From Phycisphaera sp. (GTDB lineage: Bacteria > Planctomycetota > Phycisphaerae > Phycisphaerales > Phycisphaeraceae), in assembly GCA_023300125.1 (NCBI GenBank), contig JALZVY010000045.1:1-40521 (forward strand): a stretch of 40,521 nt of DNA. Reading direction: 5' to 3'. A program made the position numbers and the translations under genes. The notes under the pieces are model-generated. The model made no database searches. It was not told the DNA's origin and worked only from the letters and a program-made list of their open reading frames with translations. How positions within the stretch are numbered: the first letter of the stretch is position 1; every line of letters starts with the position of its first letter. Shown piece by piece: positions 8,055 to 17,649 of the stretch.

Positions 8055-9134
8055 TTAAAAGCGGTACCGCAACTGAAAATCCACCTTCGAACCCCGAGTG
8101 GCATTGTTGAATCGCGTCACATCCGCGGTGTATTGGGCGCTGAACGTCCAATGGGCATCAGGCGACAACACCGCGCCCAAGGACAAGGAGGTAGCGTCAT
8201 CCCACGTGTCGGTACGCTGCGAGAAATGACGAATCTGTCCGAAGAGAAGCACTGATTCGTCGATGTTGCGCCAATTCACCTCACCCAAAGAGTTGATCAC
8301 ATCCGCATCAAAATCACGCCCGGCCGAGACCTCTCCCTTCAAGCCAAACAAGCCAAGGGTATGTGTCACATCCACCCCCACACGTGTACGGCGAACAAAA
8401 CCTGCGGGGCCGCCGCCAGCCACTTCGCCATGGAAAGCCGATAGCCCCAGCACCGTCGAGTCGTCGCGCGGCGTACCGATGCGTCCGCCCACCGTGAATG
8501 TTCCGTTATTCAGTTCAAGGTCGTTGCCCGTGCCCGTGGTGACCGCGGCCTCGTATTCAAACGTATTCAAATACCCGTTCACACTCGCCCCCCAGTCGGC
8601 CTTCACCCCGAGGTTTTGAGGGTGGATGTACTGACGAAGCGTGCCATTGGTATTGACGATATGTTCAAGGCCAAAGGGGATCTCCAAGTGTCCCACCCGG
8701 AAGTTCAGCTTGCCGCCGGCCAGGCCCGTGTAGTTGAAATTGAAAATCCGATACACAAACTCGGTGTCGTCGCCGTCGTCGAAGAGCGCTGGAGCGGGGT
8801 CCGCATTGTCAATCCGTGTCAGGTAGCCCTGCAGTACCAAGGTGCCCCAGTCGCCGCCGGGTCCACTGAACACGTTGTGCGCGTCAATCCCCGCGAACTG
8901 CAAAAACGTCACGTCGTCGTTCGCCTCGATGTAGCTCGCCCGGCTGCTGAGGTCCAACGTTAAGCGCAGGTTGTCGAACAAGCCTGGCTCGGACACCTCG
9001 CCAAAGCCTTCCAGCAACGAAGTACTGAAATCCTGTGGTTCGGTTTGCGCAAACGCTCCCGCTCCACCGGACACCGCCAGGCCAAAGGGCAGAATCAACG
9101 CTGCCACCCGCTGAATGATTGAGTCTGGAAACAT
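8055..9134 (-). CDS. Outer-membrane beta-barrel protein (porin-like)
   Basis: 359 residues. A signal peptide ends near GAFA-Q (about 29). The mature protein is a run of alternating hydrophobic/polar strands rich in Gly, Asn and aromatics (for example LNFRVGHLEIPFGLEH, FEYEAAVTTG, TRVGVDVTH, FQLRYRF) and ends in Phe preceded by aromatic/basic residues, as outer-membrane barrels do. It probably makes about 14-16 strands. The GxLEIPFGLEH segment resembles phosphate/anion-selective porin-type barrels, but the substrate is unknown. It is the first gene of the packed sensor operon (72 bases before the periplasmic protein). ATG 9134 is preferred over the longer reading because it begins the signal peptide and has AAGG six bases upstream. 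Confidence 0.82.
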   Translation of the reverse strand: MFPDSIIQRVAALILPFGLAVSGGAGAFAQTEPQDFSTSLLEGFGEVSEPGLFDNLRLTLDLSSRASYIEANDDVTFLQFAGIDAHNVFSGPGGDWGTLVLQGYLTRIDNADPAPALFDDGDDTEFVYRIFNFNYTGLAGGKLNFRVGHLEIPFGLEHIVNTNGTLRQYIHPQNLGVKADWGASVNGYLNTFEYEAAVTTGTGNDLELNNGTFTVGGRIGTPRDDSTVLGLSAFHGEVAGGGPAGFVRRTRVGVDVTHTLGLFGLKGEVSAGRDFDADVINSLGEVNWRNIDESVLLFGQIRHFSQRTDTWDDATSLSLGAVLSPDAHWTFSAQYTADVTRFNNATRGSKVDFQLRYRF

Positions 9135-9439
9135 GTACCGCCTTACACTTCCAAGTAAAGTTGAACCGGCTTCCGAAGGACACAGCCTTGCGTCCACCCT
9201 GCTTTTAAAAAACGTGACACACCAACCACGGCCTATCGTCCACATAGGGGATTTGCTGAACCCCCCAGAAGCGGGATGGTGTAAACCAAGGGTTTCAGCA
9301 TCGGTTCGGCGTCGAATCATGGGCAACTCCAGGTCATTGGGATAGATGCGGGCCAGTCAAGCCGACCGCGCAACCCCTTGCGGGGCATCAAAACAGCGAA
9401 TCACTTAAATCGAATCGGTAAAACACTCAGAGCATGTAG
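9135..9439. other. Intergenic region before the sensor operon
   Basis: About 300 bases without a convincing gene. A frame continuous with the barrel gene runs to 9326, but it lacks a signal peptide and a ribosome site, so I treat it as untranslated. The stretch contains an A/T-rich tract (about 9200-9212) and a short C4/G4 hairpin (about 9373-9386). A TTGACT element occurs near 9350 on the minus strand, but the best -10 partner is poor, so I do not call a promoter. Confidence 0.5.
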
Positions 9440-9481
9440 GAGAAGTCGGTCGCGGGCCGGGCCCAGCCAGACCGACTTCTC
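9440..9481. repeat. Perfect 12-bp inverted repeat after the lone receiver gene
   Basis: GAGAAGTCGGTC (9440-9451) and GACCGACTTCTC (9470-9481) are exact reverse complements, separated by 18 bases that themselves contain a GGGCC/GGCCC-type element. It starts ten bases beyond the stop of the lone receiver gene on the minus strand, the position of a terminator. No T-run follows on either strand, so factor-independent termination is doubtful. It may instead protect an RNA end or bind a protein. Confidence 0.6.
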
Positions 9482-9491
9482 GTACCCGTTC

Positions 9492-9950
9492 TCAAGCCGC
9501 ATCGTCCGACCACAAGCGGGCACACCGCAGATGGCTGCGGACCCTGGCCCGTAATTCGTCGGGATTACACGGCTTCACCAGGTAGTCCACGGCCCCCGCA
9601 TCCAGCCCACTGATGCGCTGCTGCAGCCCGCCGCAGCCCGACAAGAAGACCACCGGCGTGGGACCCGCGGCATCACCCTCTTGCTCGGCCAAGGCGGCTT
9701 CGAGCTTGCGAAAACAGCGAATAAACTCTTGGCCCGACATCTTGGGCATCGACGCATCGAGCACAATCAGATCAGGCATCGCGCCCTTGGCGATCTTCAA
9801 GGCCTGAGCCCCGCCCACCGCCAAGGTCACTTCAAAACCCGACCGTTTCAGAACGCGGCGGACCGCAGCGAGATGGCGCGTGTCGTCGTCGACCACAAGA
9901 ACGTGGGGCACGACGGATGGAGCAGACTCATGTGTGGCGGACTTAGGCAT
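9492..9950 (-). CDS. Single-domain response regulator
   Basis: 152 residues forming one receiver domain with little beyond it: VLVVDDD near 20, phospho-acceptor Asp65 (VLDASMP), FLSGCGG and DYLVKPCNPDEL. All catalytic positions (acidic pair, Asp, Ser/Thr, Lys) are present. Such CheY-like proteins act as phosphate carriers or by docking to a partner. It lies between the HTH-receiver gene (54 bases upstream) and the barrel-led sensor operon on the same strand, and is followed by a perfect inverted repeat. This suggests co-transcription with the HTH-receiver and termination or processing before the sensor genes. The start ATG 9950 has no clear ribosome site. Confidence 0.88.
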   Translation of the reverse strand: MPKSATHESAPSVVPHVLVVDDDTRHLAAVRRVLKRSGFEVTLAVGGAQALKIAKGAMPDLIVLDASMPKMSGQEFIRCFRKLEAALAEQEGDAAGPTPVVFLSGCGGLQQRISGLDAGAVDYLVKPCNPDELRARVRSHLRCARLWSDDAA

Positions 9951-10004
9951 GGGTGACTTTCAGTGTGAGGCAAAGAAGATGGGGGGCATGAGATTCAGAC
10001 AAGA

Positions 10005-10592
10005 TCAGGCCGGCGTGTTGTCTCCCAACAAGCGTTCGATTTCTGAGAGCAGAACCGGGTTTTGAAACGGCTTTTGCAGGCCCGCGTCGGCCCCCGCCTC
10101 CACGGCGCCTTGGATCGATTCGCGGCTTTCCCCGGACACCACCAAGACCTTGACGTCGCGGTAGTCTGCGCTGGCCCGGATGAATTTCAATACGTCCAGC
10201 CCCCCCACCCCGGGCATCCGAAGGTCCAGGGTGACCAGTTGCGGGCGAAACGATGCGAGCAGCGCCCCGGCACGGAATCCCGTCTCAGCGATCTGAGTTT
10301 CGTAACCGTCGCGCCGCAAGGCACGGCGGATACTGGCGGCCATCGCGGGGTCGTCATCCACGATCAAGATTCGCCGCGAGTGGTTCACAAACTCAAAAGG
10401 AATCGGCAGGTTGTTGTCGTGCAAGAACGACAGGAAGTCGCGGACCTCGACCCGGTGATCCCCACGCCCAGGCAGCTGGTGAGCTGTAAGCCGCCCGGCC
10501 TTGATCCAGCGAATAACCGTGCGGTAATTCACGCGGCAGTAGTCGCCCACCTGTCCGGTGGTCAGCGTGCGTTGGAGGTCCGGAAGATTCAT
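10005..10592 (-). CDS. Excisionase-type HTH fused to a receiver domain
   Basis: 195 residues. The N-terminal 60 residues form an excisionase/MerR-like winged HTH (LTTGQVGDYCRVNYRTVIRWIKAGRL, then a GRGDHRV wing). After a short linker, a receiver begins with ILIVDDD at about 74, with phospho-acceptor Asp123 (TLDLRMPG), VVSGES and LQKPFQ. The order is DNA-binding first, receiver second, the reverse of OmpR or NarL types. It is the only member of this signalling island with a recognisable DNA-binding domain, so it is the likely transcriptional output. It is probably activated by one of the nearby kinases and could regulate its own island. A good sigma70-like promoter lies 54-82 bases upstream of the ATG at 10592. 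Confidence 0.88.
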   Translation of the reverse strand: MNLPDLQRTLTTGQVGDYCRVNYRTVIRWIKAGRLTAHQLPGRGDHRVEVRDFLSFLHDNNLPIPFEFVNHSRRILIVDDDPAMAASIRRALRRDGYETQIAETGFRAGALLASFRPQLVTLDLRMPGVGGLDVLKFIRASADYRDVKVLVVSGESRESIQGAVEAGADAGLQKPFQNPVLLSEIERLLGDNTPA

Positions 10593-10645
10593 GGTGTGTT
10601 CCTATGGGCGTCGCGTTGCGGCTGCCTTGGGGCGGCCTCGCCTTT

Positions 10646-10674
10646 ATTATCGCATTCAAGTCATATGTATCCAA
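10646..10674 (-). promoter_or_regulatory. Sigma70-like promoter of the HTH-receiver gene
   Basis: Read on the minus strand, TTGGAT (10674-10669) and GATAAT (10651-10646) are separated by exactly 17 bases, in the most A/T-rich patch of the neighbourhood. Transcription should begin near 10639 and leave a leader of about 47 bases before ATG 10592. Four of six -35 bases and five of six -10 bases match the consensus. Confidence 0.6.
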
Positions 10675-10864
10675 GCACGCTATTGTTCTTTTTATGACTA
10701 ACGTAACATTCGTTCGTCCCGCTGGCCCCGCTCTCGTTCCTCTCGCCGCTCTAGGGCTTAAAAAAGCCGTAAAAGCGATCTATACCGCTGACACGTTACG
10801 AGCGATGGGGCCCTTACGGACTTCCCGGGACGCTTAAATCTATCAACAGGTTTAATGCCCCCCC

Positions 10865-10885
10865 GCCTCTCGCCTCTCGCCTCTC
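10865..10885. repeat. Short tandem repeat GCCTCTC x3
   Basis: Three exact head-to-tail copies of the heptamer GCCTCTC lie between the ilvC terminator and the HTH-receiver promoter. On the minus strand this is a purine-rich GAGAGGC run. No coding frame uses it. It may vary in copy number by slippage. Confidence 0.8.
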
Positions 10886-10941
10886 GCACAGAGACGCCCA
10901 GCCGCTTCCAGCCCCCGTTGCCGGCCCCATACACCACCCAC

Positions 10942-10974
10942 AAAAAAGCCGCGGGCCTTAAAGGCCCGCGGCTT
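10942..10974 (-). terminator. Factor-independent terminator of ilvC
   Basis: AAGCCGCGGGCCTT (10946-10959) and AAGGCCCGCGGCTT (10961-10974) form a very stable GC-rich hairpin. On the minus strand it is followed at once by a six-base T-run (A-run 10942-10947 on the plus strand). It lies 25 bases beyond the ilvC stop. This is a textbook factor-independent terminator. Confidence 0.9.
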
Positions 10975-10998
10975 GCTCACAGTGTGTCAACGGCCGGT

Positions 10999-12027
10999 TC
11001 AAACGCTCTTGACCGCGCCGTCTTCCATCTCCACTGGGTCGAGCCACGGCATCATGCGACGCAGCTCTTTGCCCACCTGCTCGACCTTGTGGCCCGCGTT
11101 CTCGGCCCGCTGGGCCTTGAACCATGCAAAGCCGTTGGCGTAGTCGTCGCGGAAGGCCTTGGCGAAGCTGCCGTCTTGGATGTGCTTGAGCGCGGCTTCC
11201 ATGCGGGTCTTCGTCGCGTCGTCGCAGATCTTGGGGCCGGTGTAGTAGTCGCCGAACTCGGCGGTGTTGCTGATGCTGTAACGCATGTAGTCCAGGCCGC
11301 CGCGCTTGATCAGGTTGATGATCAACTCAAGCTCGTGGCAGACTTCGAAGTAGGCCAGCTCGGGGGGGTAGCCCGCCTCGGTAAGCACTTCAAAGCCCTT
11401 CTTGATCGACTCGCTGAGGCCGCCGCACAGCACGACTTGCTCGCCGAACAGGTCGGTTTCACATTCGTCTTTGAAGGTGGTGACCAGGATGCCGCCCTTG
11501 CCGCCGCCGTTGCCGATGGCGTAGGCCAGAGCCAGGTCGCGGGCGGTGCCCGTGGCGTCTTGGTGCACGGCCATGAGTGCGGGCACGCCGCCGCCGCGTT
11601 CGTATTCCCAGCGCACGGTGTGGCCAGGGCCCTTGGGCGCGACCATGACCACGTTCACACCCGCGGGCGGAGCAATGGTGCTGAAGTGCACATTGAAACC
11701 GTGGGTGAACAACAGCGTCTTGCCGTCAGTCAGGTTCGGGGCGATGTCCTTGGCGTACACCTCAGGCTGCACTTCATCGGGCAGGGCGATGGCGATCAGA
11801 TCTGCCTGCTTCACGGCATCGGCCACCGGCAGGGGATCGAAGCCGTGCTCTTTGGCCAGCTTGCCGTTGGCCGATTCGGCCCGGTTGGCCACGATGACCG
11901 TCAGGCCCGAGTCGCGCAAGTTTTGGGCGTGGGCGTGGCCTTGGCTGCCGTAGCCCAGCACCGCGATGGTCTTGCCCTGCAAGGGGGCGAGGCTGCCGTC
12001 TTTGTCGTAGAGCGTTTCAATGGCCAT
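10999..12027 (-). CDS. ilvC: Ketol-acid reductoisomerase (class I)
   Basis: IlvC catalyses the Mg- and NAD(P)H-dependent rearrangement and reduction of acetolactate or acetohydroxybutyrate in valine, leucine and isoleucine synthesis. The 342-residue length fits the short class I form. The Rossmann motif GYGSQGHAHAQNL begins near residue 25, LLFTHGFNVHF lies near 104, and the catalytic acidic/Lys region includes APKGPGH, DECETDLFGEQ and CHELELI. The beta2-alphaB cofactor loop reads ANRAESANGKL; the second serine often seen in NADPH-preferring enzymes is not evident, so cofactor preference is open. No other ilv/leu genes adjoin it. It has its own promoter and a strong terminator, so it appears monocistronic. 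No clear ribosome site precedes ATG 12027. Confidence 0.97.
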   Translation of the reverse strand: MAIETLYDKDGSLAPLQGKTIAVLGYGSQGHAHAQNLRDSGLTVIVANRAESANGKLAKEHGFDPLPVADAVKQADLIAIALPDEVQPEVYAKDIAPNLTDGKTLLFTHGFNVHFSTIAPPAGVNVVMVAPKGPGHTVRWEYERGGGVPALMAVHQDATGTARDLALAYAIGNGGGKGGILVTTFKDECETDLFGEQVVLCGGLSESIKKGFEVLTEAGYPPELAYFEVCHELELIINLIKRGGLDYMRYSISNTAEFGDYYTGPKICDDATKTRMEAALKHIQDGSFAKAFRDDYANGFAWFKAQRAENAGHKVEQVGKELRRMMPWLDPVEMEDGAVKSV

Positions 12028-12106
12028 GTCAGTGGATTCTCGGGGTAAGCGCGGGTAAGCGGGGGCTCGGCGAGTCGCGGTGGATCCGCGTGGTCACTCG
12101 TGGGGG

Positions 12107-12155
12107 GCTCGCCGTGGCGAGCGGAGTAGTTTAAGCGGCCGCCGCGGCCGGTCAA
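12107..12155 (-). promoter_or_regulatory. Promoter of ilvC with adjoining dyad
   Basis: On the minus strand TTGACC (12155-12150) and TAAACT (12133-12128) lie 16 bases apart, matching five and four of six consensus bases. The predicted start (about 12121) falls in GCTCGCC-GT-GGCGAGC (12107-12122), a perfect seven-base dyad that could form the 5' hairpin of the messenger or act as an operator. The leader would be about 94 bases. I see no short leader peptide rich in branched-chain residues, so classical attenuation is not supported. Confidence 0.5.
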
Positions 12156-12294
12156 ACCCCGGTCTGGCCAGGCCCGGGACAGCACCCTCCTGCCAGCGGA
12201 TTTACGAGCCCTGCCGGGGCCGGGGAACGCCCCCCCACCAGCCCCAGTGCCCCGCCCGGGCGGCCTAAGCCCCGCTTGGTGGTACGTTGGCCCC

Positions 12295-12990
12295 ATGGAC
12301 CTCTTCGTCTCGCACCTGTTCAGCGACAACGCGGCCGACCGCTTCTACTTCTTGGCCGTGGCCCTCACGGTGGTCATCAGCATCGTGCTGCACGAGCTGG
12401 CCCACGGCTGGGCGGCGATCCGATTGGGCGACGACACGCCGATCCGCCAGGGCCGGATGACCGGCAATCCCTTGGTGCACATGGGCCCTTGGTCGCTGTT
12501 CATGCTGGCCGTGGCGGGCATCGCTTGGGGGCAAATGCCCATCGACCGCAGCCGGCTGCGCGGGCGCCACGCCGAGGCGATCGTGGCCGGGGTGGGGCCG
12601 GCGATGAACGTGCTGCTGGCGGGGGTGGGACTTTCGGTGCTCGCCGGGCTGCTGCACCTCTGGGGCTACACGGACGTGCCCGTGGCGGCGTTCATGGCCG
12701 ACCTGCCTGGAGACGTGGTCACGTCCACGCAGAGCAACGCGATCAAATTCTTGCTGATCTTCGGCATCACCAACCTGCTTCTGGCGATGTTCAACCTGAT
12801 CCCGGTGCCGCCGCTGGACGGCTCGCACATCGTGGCGAACTACAGCCGCCCTTACGCGGATTTCGTGGGGGACCCCAAGCACCAGGGCTTCATACTGATG
12901 CTTTTTGTGTTCGGTTTTTTGATGGCCGGGCGTGTGCTGATCGCCTGGTCGTGGAGCCTGGCCACCGCGTGGGTCGGGCTGCTGACCTAA
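12295..12990 (+). CDS. M50 (site-2-type) membrane metalloprotease
   Basis: 231 residues, an integral membrane protein with about five hydrophobic segments. The zinc motif H33-E-L-A-H37 (VLHELAHGWAA) sits in the first membrane segment. The third ligand is Asp175 in the conserved NLIPVPPLDGSHI motif near the end of the fourth. This is the compact FtsH-like site-2 protease subfamily without PDZ or CBS domains. Members cut transmembrane substrates such as anti-sigma factors, but no anti-sigma gene adjoins it and the substrate is unknown. It is divergent from ilvC and convergent with the PilZ-J gene. The start ATG 12295 has no visible ribosome site. Confidence 0.9.
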   Translation: MDLFVSHLFSDNAADRFYFLAVALTVVISIVLHELAHGWAAIRLGDDTPIRQGRMTGNPLVHMGPWSLFMLAVAGIAWGQMPIDRSRLRGRHAEAIVAGVGPAMNVLLAGVGLSVLAGLLHLWGYTDVPVAAFMADLPGDVVTSTQSNAIKFLLIFGITNLLLAMFNLIPVPPLDGSHIVANYSRPYADFVGDPKHQGFILMLFVFGFLMAGRVLIAWSWSLATAWVGLLT

Positions 12991-13013
12991 CGGCCGCGCA
13001 ACGAAGCCCGCCG

Positions 13014-13619
13014 CTAGCCGGCACGTTTCATGTGATCGCACAGAAGGTCGTAGGCTTCACGCAACGCGATGAACTTTTGACGGTTTTCTTCGCCCGGGGC
13101 CACATCAGGGTGGTACTTGCGGGCCATCTTGCGATAGGCCTCTTTGAGCTCAACCATCGTGGCGTCACGCGGCAAGTCCAGGCGGTCGTAGTACTCGGCC
13201 ATGACGATGCTGGCCTCGACGTTGCCCGGCGAACTGCGGGTGCTGGTCTTGGACTTCTGTGTTCCGCCGACTTGCGCGTCGCCCGTAGACAGAAAACCGA
13301 AACGAGCGATGGTCGCCAAAGCCACGGACTGCGCGGGCTTGATGCCCACAAACTGGAAGCCCGCTTGGTAGCCGCCCAGCAAACCGGTCCTCCGGCGCCA
13401 GACGACGCGCAGAGTCACCGGCAAGCTTCCGTTGCTGGTCTTGAGCTTGATCGGCATGGTTTGGCCGACCTTCATTGGGCAACGCCCTTTGAACTCCACC
13501 CGCATGCCGCTACCCGACAAATCCAAAATTTTGCCAAGATCACACGTGACCGCGTCCGTCTCGTGCCGCGGCAACTTGCGCCGCGGATCGTCGGCTAGGG
13601 GTTTGGATGAGGCGATCAT
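13014..13619 (-). CDS. PilZ domain fused to a C-terminal J domain
   Basis: 201 residues. The first part is a PilZ domain (about 10-105) with both cyclic-di-GMP-binding signatures: RKLPR (R14 to R18) and DLSGSG (D33, S35, G38). A linker rich in Ser, Thr and Lys (about 110-135) leads to a complete J domain (about 138-195): YYDRLDLPRDAT, then helix II, the H170-P171-D172 triad (KYHPDV) and helix III (FIALREAYDLL). J domains stimulate the ATPase of Hsp70 (DnaK), so this protein may couple cyclic-di-GMP to chaperone action. I know of no standard family with this order. ATG 13619 is chosen because the upstream reading crosses the ppdK terminator and promoter-like sequence. Confidence 0.88.
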   Translation of the reverse strand: MIASSKPLADDPRRKLPRHETDAVTCDLGKILDLSGSGMRVEFKGRCPMKVGQTMPIKLKTSNGSLPVTLRVVWRRRTGLLGGYQAGFQFVGIKPAQSVALATIARFGFLSTGDAQVGGTQKSKTSTRSSPGNVEASIVMAEYYDRLDLPRDATMVELKEAYRKMARKYHPDVAPGEENRQKFIALREAYDLLCDHMKRAG

Positions 13620-13649
13620 TGTGTGCCCATCGGCGGCTTTGGGGGGCTG

Positions 13650-13683
13650 CTTGATCCACAGATCAAGTCGCGAACGCGTTATA
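13650..13683 (-). promoter_or_regulatory. Promoter-like -10 and operator-like dyad before the PilZ-J gene
   Basis: On the minus strand TATAAC (13683-13678) is a five-of-six match to a -10 box, but no good -35 box is seen. Just downstream, CTTGATC-CACA-GATCAAG (13650-13667) is an exact dyad that would cover about +4 to +21 of the transcript, a usual place for a repressor. The half-sites resemble FNR/CRP-type TTGAT but are six bases apart, not four, so I do not name the regulator. Confidence 0.4.
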
Positions 13684-13717
13684 AGACCCTTCGACCGCGG
13701 GGCACCACAGCCTTCCC

Positions 13718-13747
13718 ATAAAAAAACCCGCGGCCGAGGCCGCGGGT
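13718..13747 (-). terminator. Factor-independent terminator of ppdK
   Basis: ACCCGCGGCC (13726-13735) pairs with GGCCGCGGGT (13738-13747). On the minus strand the stem is followed by a run of T residues (A-run 13720-13725 on the plus strand). It lies 30 bases past the ppdK stop. Confidence 0.88.
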
Positions 13748-13776
13748 CTGTGTTCATACCCCATGGTTTTCTTGAA

Positions 13777-16473
<2,697 letters not shown>

Positions 16474-16578
16474 CGGTCTTCAAACTCCGTAGAGGTCGGT
16501 CGGGGATTCGGCGGTCGCCAACGGTCATCGGTGGCGCGCAGCACAAAAGCGGCCACGACATCGCGGCACAAGCCCGGA

Positions 16579-16606
16579 ATCCTAAGGGTTTTGACCGCCG
16601 CGTCAA
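16579..16606 (-). promoter_or_regulatory. Sigma70-like promoter of ppdK
   Basis: On the minus strand TTGACG (16606-16601) and TAGGAT (16584-16579) are 16 bases apart, with five and four of six consensus matches. The -35 box overlaps the stop of the upstream peptidase gene. The -35 region also lies inside a dyad TTGAC-N6-GTCAA (16591-16606). The leader would be about 98 bases. Confidence 0.55.
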
Positions 16607-17487
16607 CGCAGAGTGGATACGGAGGTAAGGCCAGAGTGACGACCTGCCCCGCCGCCAGCGATCCCGCGGGCGACTTTTCGAAACACGATGACCTCCCCGG
16701 TAAACACGCCCTTAAAGCTTTCAGGTGTCATCCGGATGATGCCCGACACAGGATCCATGACCCATACACCCCCGCGCCGCGAGCCCAAAAGGACCACCAT
16801 GTGCATGCGGCCAGGCTCGTACTGCAAAGCCGTCAGGGCAGGGGAATCTATGTCTTGAGCGTCCTGATATGAAATTTCAAGCAGATGTGCCCGCAAAGGG
16901 AGCCCCTCAAGACGCATATTCAGGCCCCGCAGCGCCCGCAGCACCGTCGCCCCGGTGCCCGGGCGGGTGTCGGTCATCGTCGCCAACTGAGCCTCGGTGG
17001 AGGGGACCCCCATCAGGTTCAGGGCCGTCGCACACGACGCGGGCACACACGAATAGTCTTGAGATTGCATCACCAGACCCCGCCCCTCCCAGCCGTTGTG
17101 GGTGGCCGCCAGCGCCGAGGCGGGGCTGTCTTGCAGCAGCCACATCCCGCCGTTGACGAAGTACACCCCCCCGAAGACCGCTGCCCATGCGACCACCACA
17201 CGCTGTCGTTTCAAAAACGTCCGCGACCAGAGAACGCCGAGTAAAAACATAAAGGCCGGCACCCCCCCAAACCCCTCGATGCGACTCAGCAACTCGACGG
17301 GAATCATCTCAAGGGCCACCGCTGGGCGGTGGACCAACCACGCCCAGACCACCATCCAACTCACCGCGGCACCGATCGACGCCCGCACAGTGCCGGGCGA
17401 GCTGCGGCCGGCGCACACCCCCGCCGCAGCGCTCACCACTGTGAAAAGCACCGCTCCGAGGAACCAGCAGGTGTTGATGTCCGGCAT
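16603..17487 (-). CDS. Membrane-anchored C39-like cysteine peptidase
   Basis: 294 residues. Four hydrophobic segments (about 8-26, 36-53, 74-90 and 98-118) are followed by a papain-like C39 domain. The catalytic Cys147 is in QSQDYSCVPAS, with the preceding Gln as oxyanion-hole candidate. His229 (GRMHMVVLLG) and Asp245 (WVMDPVSG) complete the expected triad, so it is probably active. C39 domains usually cleave double-glycine leaders within ABC exporters. Here there is no ABC module, and no leader-peptide gene is visible nearby, so the substrate is unknown. The start ATG 17487 has GAGGAGCGGAG ahead of it; an in-frame start 33 bases upstream lacks one. A 10-base palindrome AACAATTGTT (17619-17628) lies in the upstream gap. 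Confidence 0.8.
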   Translation of the reverse strand: MPDINTCWFLGAVLFTVVSAAAGVCAGRSSPGTVRASIGAAVSWMVVWAWLVHRPAVALEMIPVELLSRIEGFGGVPAFMFLLGVLWSRTFLKRQRVVVAWAAVFGGVYFVNGGMWLLQDSPASALAATHNGWEGRGLVMQSQDYSCVPASCATALNLMGVPSTEAQLATMTDTRPGTGATVLRALRGLNMRLEGLPLRAHLLEISYQDAQDIDSPALTALQYEPGRMHMVVLLGSRRGGVWVMDPVSGIIRMTPESFKGVFTGEVIVFRKVARGIAGGGAGRHSGLTSVSTLR

Positions 17488-17649
17488 CCGGCTCCGCTCC
17501 TCAAATCTTTGCAAAACCATCGTTGCCCAGCAGGCAACTGACAGTGTTTTCGGTTGGTTTCAGGACTGACTTGGGTCAGGAACGCCCCTACCCCCCAAAT
17601 CAACACGAACGGGCCCGCAACAATTGTTCTCGGCCGCGCCAACAGGCTT

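Noticed and set aside
8055-9326. A longer version of the barrel protein starting at 9326
   Set aside because: It would bury the signal peptide 64 residues inside; ATG 9134 with its ribosome site fits a secreted barrel.
10865-10885. A CRISPR-like repeat
   Set aside because: It is only three adjacent copies of seven bases without spacers, and no cas gene is in the window.
10855-12048. A 397-codon plus-strand frame opposite ilvC
   Set aside because: It spans the terminator and the whole of ilvC on the other strand, has no ribosome site and no family-like motif.
12028-12127. Leader-peptide attenuation of ilvC
   Set aside because: No short frame rich in Val, Leu or Ile codons and no terminator/antiterminator pair is visible in the leader.
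12276-13598. A 440-codon plus-strand frame across the M50 and PilZ-J genes
   Set aside because: It is out of frame with the M50 protease and antisense to the PilZ-J gene, both of which have clear motifs.
13650-13667. An FNR binding site before the PilZ-J gene
   Set aside because: The half-sites TTGAT and ATCAA are six bases apart, while FNR needs four; kept only as an unnamed dyad.
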